NCBI GenBank assembly: GCA_025084515.1 | Contig: JAJAGP010000371.1 | Coordinates: forward strand, 62,001-126,000 | DNA length: 64,000 bases | DNA from: Ancistrus triradiatus | Lineage: Eukaryota > Chordata > Actinopteri > Siluriformes > Loricariidae | Reading direction: 5' to 3' | Part shown: piece after piece, positions 56,700 through 64,000 of the stretch | Numbering within the stretch: the stretch's first letter is position 1 | Layout of the letters: every line of letters starts with the position of its first letter | Made by a program: the position numbers and the translations under genes | Notes under the pieces: generated by a model | What the model saw: the letters and a program-made list of their open reading frames with translations, nothing else | Database searches by the model: none | What the model was told of the DNA's origin: nothing

Positions 56700-57904
56700 A
56701 AACGTACTAATTTTAACACTCCTGTGTGCTTACAATAGACAGGTGTTTCTATGGCTACATTTGTACAGTCAAGAAGCCTGGACTCTACTGGAGTGCAATT
56801 TGAATTGTGCTTAAAATACATTCTGTCTGTATGCCAGGCAACTGAAATCAGTTTCATTAAGACATAGCTTTAAATAAAACCTATAACCATAGTAACAGTT
56901 CCTAAGCTGTGTTATCAGCAGACACGGAGCAGCTTCTAATGCTATTGGTGCTTACACAAAGCTTGTAGTACATAGCACAAGTGGGTTACTCCCTTTGGTT
57001 TAATAACAGTGACAGCATTTCGAGTAATTTTGTAAACAAGTACTAAAGACATAAAAGATTAATCAATTACTCATTATCCCAAATTAAAGTCTTGACACCC
57101 GTATTATGCTTAATAACACCAATTTAATAACCATAAATATAACATTTTTCTTTCAAATAGCACACGTTTGGAAGAAGATAGCAGAAAGAAATAGATAACC
57201 AAGCAAGTTTTATACAGTTCAAACATGATGATGAAATGAAACCATGACAGAAAGACACAACTTGTATTACATTTTTGAAAACATATTAGCCCTCTCAATC
57301 GCTCTTTCTAGTATTACCATTATTCAGTCTACAAATTTTGGTTTAAAAAACAACCATGTCGACATGCTCTAATTTTTTGAACTGACACCCAATTTTCATA
57401 GGGTGCCCTACTCTAGAGGTGATTTTTTTCATGAGGGGTTATTGTAGTTCCTTAAAACCTCTCCCTCAACAAATCTAAGACGAAACACACCTTTTACTAT
57501 TATCGTCGTGGCTTGTTTGTACCTAACCGCAGTAAATGTGGCAATTAGCACTTGTCTTTGTTGGCTCTTTGTGTGAGTCTGGATCCACCGCACATGGTTC
57601 AAGCTTGAGGTGATTTCTCATTGAGTGTGTAATTTTTCAGAATTTTGATACCGTCTGGCAACGCTCAACATTTTCTGTATTTTCAGTAAGATTAAAAGAT
57701 TGCGTTCATTCAGGCACACTTGCTACTTAACACTGTGTTTTGCATTTAATTGAGCTCGATGTCTGAGGTAGGCGTGATGGATTCCCATTGTACGAGGAAC
57801 ATAAACTACATCAGGTTTATATTTGGGATTGAAAAAATTGTGAATTTCATTAATTGATCAATCTTCATTAATCGGTTATGTGGTCATGTAAGTGCAACTA
57901 CATG

Positions 57905-58095
57905 AATGACACATATTATATAACCAAAAGTTTGTAGCCACCTAAAATTACACATCCCAAAAACATGGGAGTTAGAATGTAACTTGTCTACTTGTCTTCA
58001 CTCTTCTGAGAAGGCGTTCCACTAGATTTTGGAACACGAGGTCAGACACTGATGTTGAGCAAATAGTCCTGGCTCACTCTGTGAAAGTTCTCCAT
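57905..58095 (-). mobile_element. Tc1-like fragment, family D (C-terminal end)
   Basis: CCAAAAGTTTGTAGCCACCT is a terminal end. The minus strand encodes VFQNLVERLL, the C-terminal block of the family D transposase. Most of the element is deleted. Confidence 0.55.
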
Positions 58096-58219
58096 TAAAG
58101 TTGGCAAATTATTTCTTTATAAAAACGGACTGCAGTTTGTAGAACTGTAGACCTACAAAGTGCACCATGATAGGTGGAGTTGACTCAATTAGACAACAAT
58201 GTTGTGGCTGATCGGGGCA

Positions 58220-58360
58220 TGTTGCAACCACGGTCAGTGAGTGTGTGTGTCTGCATGTGCCCTTTGATGAATTGGCATCCTGTCTTTGGTTGGTTTGTAC
58301 CTTATAGCATGTGGTGGCAATTACGCCCTGGCTCCCCATAACCCTAAAGTGGATTAAGCA
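58220..58360 (+). repeat. old dispersed fish repeat, 3' half
   Basis: GTGTGTCTGCATGTGCCCT, GAATTGGCATCCTGTCTTTG and a final GGATTAAGCAGGT correspond to the 3' half of the repeat at 39551-39862. Confidence 0.45.
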
Positions 58361-58871
58361 GGTCTAAAAATGAACGATGGAAGAAGGAGGAAATAAATGT
58401 AATAAAAAAAACCCTTGCAAAGAAAAGAAATAATGAAAGACAGAAAAGAACGCAGCAATGCCACCACTGCAGCACGAAAAAGCATCAGTCAGCACTTTAA
58501 CGAGGCCCACCATGAATAAAACTCATTACTGGCCACTGCAAATTAACGACTCGTCAAGAGGCACACTAATTATGCTTCAGTGCTCTCAACCTAAACAGAA
58601 ATGTGCAGCCAGCTTTCTCTTGCCTTATGAAAACGCATTCATTTGAAATGTGACGCAAACCAAAAGTGACATTTAAGCAATTTAAATGATTGCATGATAT
58701 TAATATTTAAACAGGACACACTGACTGGATCCATTTGCACTAATGTAAGTATGGTTGAAATGTTGTTGGGGGTTAGTAATCCTGCATGTCTTGCATGCCA
58801 CTTCAACAGTTACATGAGACACGGTGCCAGTGTGATCTATGAGTGAGACAAAGACCAGGTTGTTCCTCCTT

Positions 58872-59262
58872 GTTTCTAACATCAATGTCCATTTTATCAT
58901 CTCCACTTACCATACAGGTGCACTTTGCAGTTCTACAATTACAGACTACAGTCCATCAGTTGCTCTCCATGTTTTGTTAGCCCTGTTCCACCCGGTTTTT
59001 CAGTGGTCAGGACCACCACAGGACCAGCAGGTACTATTTAGGTGGTGGATCATTCTCAGCACTGCAGTGACACTGACATGGTAGTGGTGTGTTAGTGTGC
59101 ATTGTACTGGTATGAGTGGATCAGACACAGAAATTCTGCTGGATTTTTAAATGCCTCAGTGGGGAGAGGGTTTAAAAACTCCAGCAGCACTGCTGTCTGA
59201 CACACTCATACCAGAGCAACCCACACTAACACTGAGAATGATTCACCATCCAAATAATTCCT
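58872..59262. mobile_element. foldback MITE, family G, copy 3 (right arm truncated)
   Basis: The left arm is nearly complete (TCTACAATTACAGACTACAG, GGTGGTGGATCATTCTCAGC), followed by the centre and a short inverted part ending AATGATTCACCATCCAAATA. The outer half of the right arm is absent. Confidence 0.8.
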
Positions 59263-60447
59263 GTGTAACAGTGCATGTCACTTCACATAATCATAACTCT
59301 AGCTTATTAATGCTAGACCTACCATTAATCCTAACCTCAGTAGCCAAAAGCAAATCTTTTAGTTCTCTTGGTTTTTCAGATAAAAAGTTGCAGTTTTTGT
59401 AAACAAAACTTGAAAGTATCATGACCAGCCAGATGCCATCACAAGATGTTCCTATCCTTCAGGGGACGTTTGGTCCCCATAATTATAACAAATAACCGGC
59501 CACATATTCAGCTACAAACTCACTCTTACTCTCAACAGTTCTACACACATTTGGAGCAACAACAAACACCAAAAGGTCAGTGCCTTAGAGAGATGCACAT
59601 ATCCAATCAGTCCAGTGTATGAGGGCAGTCAAAACGGTGTCCACTTACAAAGCAGACAAGAGTGAATTAATTAGCAGCAAGGCTACTGGCTCTGCACACA
59701 GCAGTCTTCCTTTCTTTCCTTCTGCTGAGGTCATTATTCTGCACTGACCAGCAGCACCAGCCATGTACAACTGAACTGAAAATCCGCCAGCACTAAAAGC
59801 TGATCAAATCAGTCCAGCGCCAAAATGCTGTTACAATCACAGTTAACCATTGTTGAAATGTGACATTCAGGTTAATTACTGGCATTAACGACACCTGAGC
59901 AGTGCATGGTGTTTGAACATAGTGTTAACTACATTAACTGGGACTGAGGACTAAACAGTGGAATTGGATCAGTCAGCCACTTTCCACATAACCCAATTCA
60001 GGCTTGCGGTGGCACAAGGTACAAGGTGGGAACTACACTTGGTCAGGGCACGCATGCACACACACACTCACACTGGGGCAATAGAGAAGGGGTGTCCAAA
60101 GTCTGGCCCCTAAAGCCAAATGCAGCCCGTGGACAGATTTTAATTGGCATCACTATTAAGAATACATTATTAGCAGCCCTCCAGCATATCGCAATTTTTC
60201 CTTTCATCTGACATGTAAATGATTTAAACAAGAACCGTCTGAGGTCAAGACTAACTGATTTCCACTTGCATGACATCTTGTGTGTCACAGCTACAGCTGT
60301 CAAACCTAACACGAATAATACAGTGGAGGGCAAGGGCGCAAATCCACCACTTACATTAGTTTCTAGTAGGCTGCCTCTTCTAGTAAGTTGGAGCATCTAG
60401 GTTGAACTAGGTTAACACAAGGACTATTTGTACAATTTAAAAATGTA

Positions 60448-60641
60448 ATTTACATTTACAGCATTCAGCAGACGCCCTTATCCAGCGACTTACAATTGAT
60501 ACAGTCTTACAATCCAAGCAATTGTGGGTTAAGGGCCTTGCTCAAGGACCCAACAGTGACAGTTTGGCAGAGGTGGGATTTGAACCCTGGACCTTCTGGT
60601 CCATAGTCCAGTACCTTAACCGCTAGGCTACCACAGTCCCA
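60448..60641 (-). mobile_element. tRNA-derived SINE, copy g
   Basis: A complete minus-strand copy with head GGGACTGTGGTAGCCTAGCG, GGTTCAAATCCC B-box and the LINE-like tail. It is close to what a consensus of the copies here would give, so it is probably one of the younger ones. Confidence 0.87.
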
Positions 60642-61904
60642 CATTTAATTGGTTTTATGCATATAATGCATAGCAACTGAGTCATAAAACCCAAAGTCCA
60701 ACACAATCCACAGATAACAGGCAGACAAAAGAGCCAACAACATCATCTGTAAAACTATTTTATGTTGCCATCACTGAAATCTTTTAATATACAAAAACCA
60801 AGACTTTCCACGTAGGTAATAATGAAAATCAGGTTCCCTTTTCCTGAATATTCATTATCCTGAACCATTTTCCCAGACAAGCTACATCTAAAAGCCCCAC
60901 ATATGATTATGCAATGTAATGCAACTGGTTTAAACATGGTTCAGTTCATAGAAAGCTTTGCTGTTTCTCAGAACCTGCACTGTTTTTTAATGAAGGTAAC
61001 ACTGTCTCTCATATCCTGCTGTCAGCGAGCCTAATCGAAATCTGGGGAAGGAGTGGCCTTTCAAATCAAATGCTTGCAGGAACACAGCAAAATCATTACA
61101 ACTTCAGACTATGAAGAGCAGGGCACTGAGAGTTCATAGGCGATTATTGGGAATCAATGGAGTGCTTGGTCAACTGCAAAACAGGATATCAAAATGCCAA
61201 AGTACGCAAGGAAAATTACAAGCTCGGACTAGAGCCCCATGACCTCGGACACGTTCCTCTGTCTTGAAGGAGGTGATTAAGATTGGATTTCCCCTGGCAG
61301 ACCGAAGGGCCTATGCATGCAAAGTCGAAGGACAGGAAATCCATGTTGTTTTTTAATCTTCATAAGTGACACATGTTTTTATGAATTTCCACAGGACAAA
61401 AACACCACAACATTGGGTTTAGGCGAGGGGAGTCTCTGACAGTAAGTATAAGTGGGCACACAAGCCTTAGAATATAATAACAACTGTATTCCACATACAT
61501 ATTGAACTTGGTAAGGATAACATTTAGCAGAAAGGCCTGGGACCATAATTATAGAAACACTCCCTGAAATACTATGTTTGGTTACCACAACAATTACATG
61601 GCTGGTTAGGGTCTCATTCAGGACAACAGCTGTTACAGGGGGGAAAAAAAAGCATCTTAACTTTAGAAAGTTAAGAAAACAGCATTCTAGAAGCATCCAA
61701 AACTAAATCTCCCCAACATTGCTCTAACTAAAAAGATAATTAATGAACATGAAACAATGAAAAATTGTATCTTATCACATTTCATGGTATATGTGTTTGT
61801 TTATTTGGTTATATTTACCATTATAGTCAGCAACAATGGCCATTTCAGCAACACCGAAGGTTACATCAAGATTAGTCATACATATACACACTTAAGTCAA
61901 AGAC

Positions 61905-62078
61905 AATTTAGTGTAATCAATTAACCCAATCCATGTCTTTGGACTGTGGGAGGAACCGGAGTACCTGGAGTAAACCCACACAAGCACCGCTCCTCCCTGG
62001 GATTGAACGCAGAACCTTTTTGCTGTGAGGAAGCGGTGCTACCCACCGAGCCACCATGCCAACCCCCATGGTATATGT
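61905..62078 (-). repeat. SINE-like dispersed fish repeat, 5' part
   Basis: On the minus strand GTGGCTCGGTGGGTAGCAC, GCGTTCAATCCC and CAGTCCAAAGACATGG match the head and body of the repeat at 39551-39862. Confidence 0.6.
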
Positions 62079-62364
62079 AATTTGTCAGTTACCAAGCAAC
62101 TGCCAATGCACACAGGGTAACGGTCTGGTCATGTGACAACAATCGACTCAGCTCTTACTATGAGGGGCACTGGCACTCAGGAAATTTGAAGGCTATCCAA
62201 TGAACACCACTATATTCGCAAAACTATATGGCATGCGCCAAACTGGACCTATGGTGCCAGTAACTGAGAATTTGTTTTCAGAGTTGCCAGAAAACTCAGA
62301 TCTAGGCTTTACTGTACCAGTTAACTACAACACAAATACATAACCAAATAACCTCTATTTTCAC

Positions 62365-62640
62365 CAGCGTGGCTCAGTCAGTAGAGCATGATTCCCGATG
62401 CCAAGTCTATCTGGTCCGATCACCGTCTTGGTCTGTTGGTTATGGAGTTGCGTTTCGGTCCCTGGCACCACTTTTAAGTCCAAGAGCATAGGTTTTCTGG
62501 CACCTGTGTAAAGTCTAACAGGGTCTACTGGCACCCTTAAAGTTCGGGTCATTGTACTACTTCTGCTAAAGCTTCTGCTCTCCAGGTTTGTCAGTAGTGG
62601 GTTCCTTAGTTTCCAGTTCTCCTCGCGACTAGGTCTGTGG
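62365..62640 (+). other. possible tRNA-like SINE head with unassigned body
   Basis: TGGCTCAGTCAGTAGAGCAT looks like a tRNA A-box region, but no good B-box follows at the expected distance. The body repeats TCTGGCACC/TACTGGCACC-type words. The long minus-strand frame here has no recognisable protein. It could be a dispersed repeat. I cannot name it. Confidence 0.3.
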
Positions 62641-63075
62641 TTGTCCCATGACCAGATCAGGAATACACCCACATTACACACAACACAATTTGAAAAATGC
62701 CAGTGCATGGGAAATTTTCATAACCTCAGCCCAAATATGTAAACATAATTTATTTGGTTGGGTTTGTTGACATTAGCACTTGGAGATAAAGGCTACATCC
62801 CAAACTGCATACTCATCTGCTAAATGAAAATGCCAAATTAGTGCACCACCAAATATTTTCGGTATTTCTGTTTCTGTATTCATGGACAGTGGTGGCTCAA
62901 GGCTCTGAACTGCTAATCTAAAAGTTGTGAGTACAAATCCAAACTTCACCAAGCAAATAATATGAAAAGTAATTTCAATAATCTGAATGCTACCTGTTAC
63001 AGTTGGCTATCCAAAATAGTTGATTCAACAGGATATCTAAAATAAAGCTTAAACAGTAACAAACCTCCTAATATA

Positions 63076-63541
63076 CAGTACTGACCAAACATCTTAAGCC
63101 ACCATAAGGTCTGTTGCTTTAGCAATGGTGTAATGAGCATATATAACATTGTCAACAACTGGTCTTCTGTTCCACTGATCTTCATTCCAATCTTTGTGAG
63201 TTTTAGTACATCTTCACTTATTTACCCTGTCCGTCTTCCGAAAAGTGGTTTCTTGGCTGCTACCCTTCCAAAAAGCCTTCCAAGAAGTGTCAACTTGGCA
63301 TCCAGATGAAGCTGCCAGATGCTGCAACTGCTCAAGTGTAATGGAAGTTCACTGAATATTTGGCACTGTGGCCTACAGAAGCTGTATTTTCAGATTTCTT
63401 TCAATACTGAATACAAGTTTAGAGAATTTGGTTGTATTCTAATTAAGAGAATTAAAAAATAATGATATATGTCCATTATACAATTGCTAAAAGAGTGATA
63501 TATCATCTAATGGTGGCCTAAGAATTTTGTACAGTACTGTA
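63076..63541. mobile_element. MITE, family J, copy 2
   Basis: Ends CAGTACTGACCAAACATCTT and the inverted AGAATTTTGTACAGTACTGTA. Shares CCGAAAAGTGGTTTCTTGGC and TCAACTTGGCATCC with 48246-49084 but has only a single left end and a shorter interior. Confidence 0.75.
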
Positions 63542-63836
63542 CATGTCAATGCTTAATTCACATCTCAGCATGGATTTTGTCTCACAGCCTGTGCACCGTT
63601 TTACTGTCTGGAGCTCATGAAACATTCCTTTAAAATAATACACTATTCTGTCTGGTATTGTTTCAGGAGTCAGGGTGAATAGCAGCTCAAGCAGCTAAAT
63701 ACATGAGGTTCACACATTGCTGTCAAACACATAGTGTGAACTAATTAAAGTAGACACAATAGTGAAATGACAGAATATGACAAAAATGTGGACGCTGATG
63801 CCCTCACAACACTTGAGTACAACGCAATTCATGCTG

Positions 63837-64000
63837 CTGGTGTAGCACAGCGCCAATTCGCTAGCCCACCACTGTGGTGACCCGGGTTTCAGGCATAATG
63901 GCGCCTTCCAACTGGGCCAGGCATCACACAGGCATGACTGACTGTGCCCCGGGAAGAGGGAAAGATCATTCTGCAGAGCTGCAACAATAACCCTTACCCA
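63837..64000 (+). mobile_element. SINE-like fragment at the window edge
   Basis: GTGTAGCACAGCGCCAATTC and GACCCGGGTTTCAGGCAT suggest a decayed tRNA-like head. CCTTCCAACTGGGCCAGGCA resembles the body of a fish repeat. It is cut by the window end. Confidence 0.35.

Larger units (their letters stand above)
55854..64000 (-). other. tenm4: teneurin intron, incomplete at the window end
   Basis: No teneurin-like peptide occurs in any minus-strand frame between 55854 and 64000, so this is one intron whose upstream exon is outside the window. Mobile elements inside are a foldback MITE (55918-56699), a Tc1 fragment (57905-58095), a second foldback copy (58872-59262), a SINE (60448-60641), an old dispersed repeat (61905-62078), a MITE (63076-63541) and a SINE-like piece at the edge. 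The stretches 56700-57900, 59263-60447 and 60642-61900 show no recognised element. At 61080-61340 the sequence is repeat-free and could be conserved. Confidence 0.75.

Noticed and set aside
62361..62708. 115-codon minus-strand frame
   Set aside because: No teneurin or other recognisable domain. It overlaps repeat-like words and a tRNA-like head, so a chance frame is more likely.
55854..64000. A further teneurin exon or the intronic microRNA known from TENM4 (miR-708)
   Set aside because: No teneurin-like peptide in any minus frame, and I saw no match to the remembered mature microRNA. That microRNA lies near the 5' end of the gene in other vertebrates.
1..64000. CRISPR arrays, operons, prophage or bacterial-type systems
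   Set aside because: Spliced vertebrate exons and fish-type transposons fill the window. No regularly spaced direct repeats or prokaryotic gene arrangement occurs.

Overview
The window is vertebrate, almost certainly teleost fish, genomic DNA. The evidence is an intron-bearing teneurin gene, a dense load of Tc1/mariner-type transposons of the kinds common in fish, repeated tRNA-derived SINEs with a LINE-like tail, and AT-rich intergenic sequence. The repeat mix would fit an otophysan fish, but the species cannot be read from the sequence.

The only host protein-coding gene I can support is the 3' part of a teneurin gene on the minus strand, best matched to teneurin-4 (tenm4). Five exons are visible in transcription order: 55853-55618, 48139-47843, 46943-45329, 43895-43753 and 30483-29725 (stop TGA at 29727-29725). 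Splice sites and phases agree at every junction, giving about 1,015 codons: the end of the RHS/YD barrel, the linker, the Tox-GHH-like domain and the C-terminal TCAP peptide. The upstream exons lie beyond 64000. The intron before the last exon is 13.3 kb. Sequence below 29724 probably holds the 3' UTR, then about 27 kb of intergenic DNA with no gene I can support.

The rest is largely mobile DNA. Full-length but dead Tc1-type elements with long terminal inverted repeats and TA target duplications lie at 41613-43168 and 50972-52549. Fragments of at least seven further Tc1/IS630 families are scattered through both halves. There are also foldback and MITE families (21789-22720, 55918-56699, 58872-59262; 48246-49084, 63076-63541; a tandem pair at 30541-31603; a piggyBac-type MITE at 10985-11180), a pogo/Tigger-type remnant (2500-2937), LINE 3' ends (836-1078, 9790-10015, 49575-49985), and eight full or diverged copies of one tRNA-SINE family. 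Several insertions are nested, so their relative ages can be read.

Transposase reading frames were checked for integrity and all are broken. No RNA gene, CRISPR array or operon is present. The most interesting points are the apparent divergence of the teneurin terminal exon and TCAP relative to the upstream exons, the transposon mosaics, the foldback family that shares termini with a Tc1-like family, a CpG-rich island of unknown origin at about 15.3-16.15 kb, and the repeat-poor intronic stretch at 52.9-55.4 kb, a candidate for regulatory sequence.
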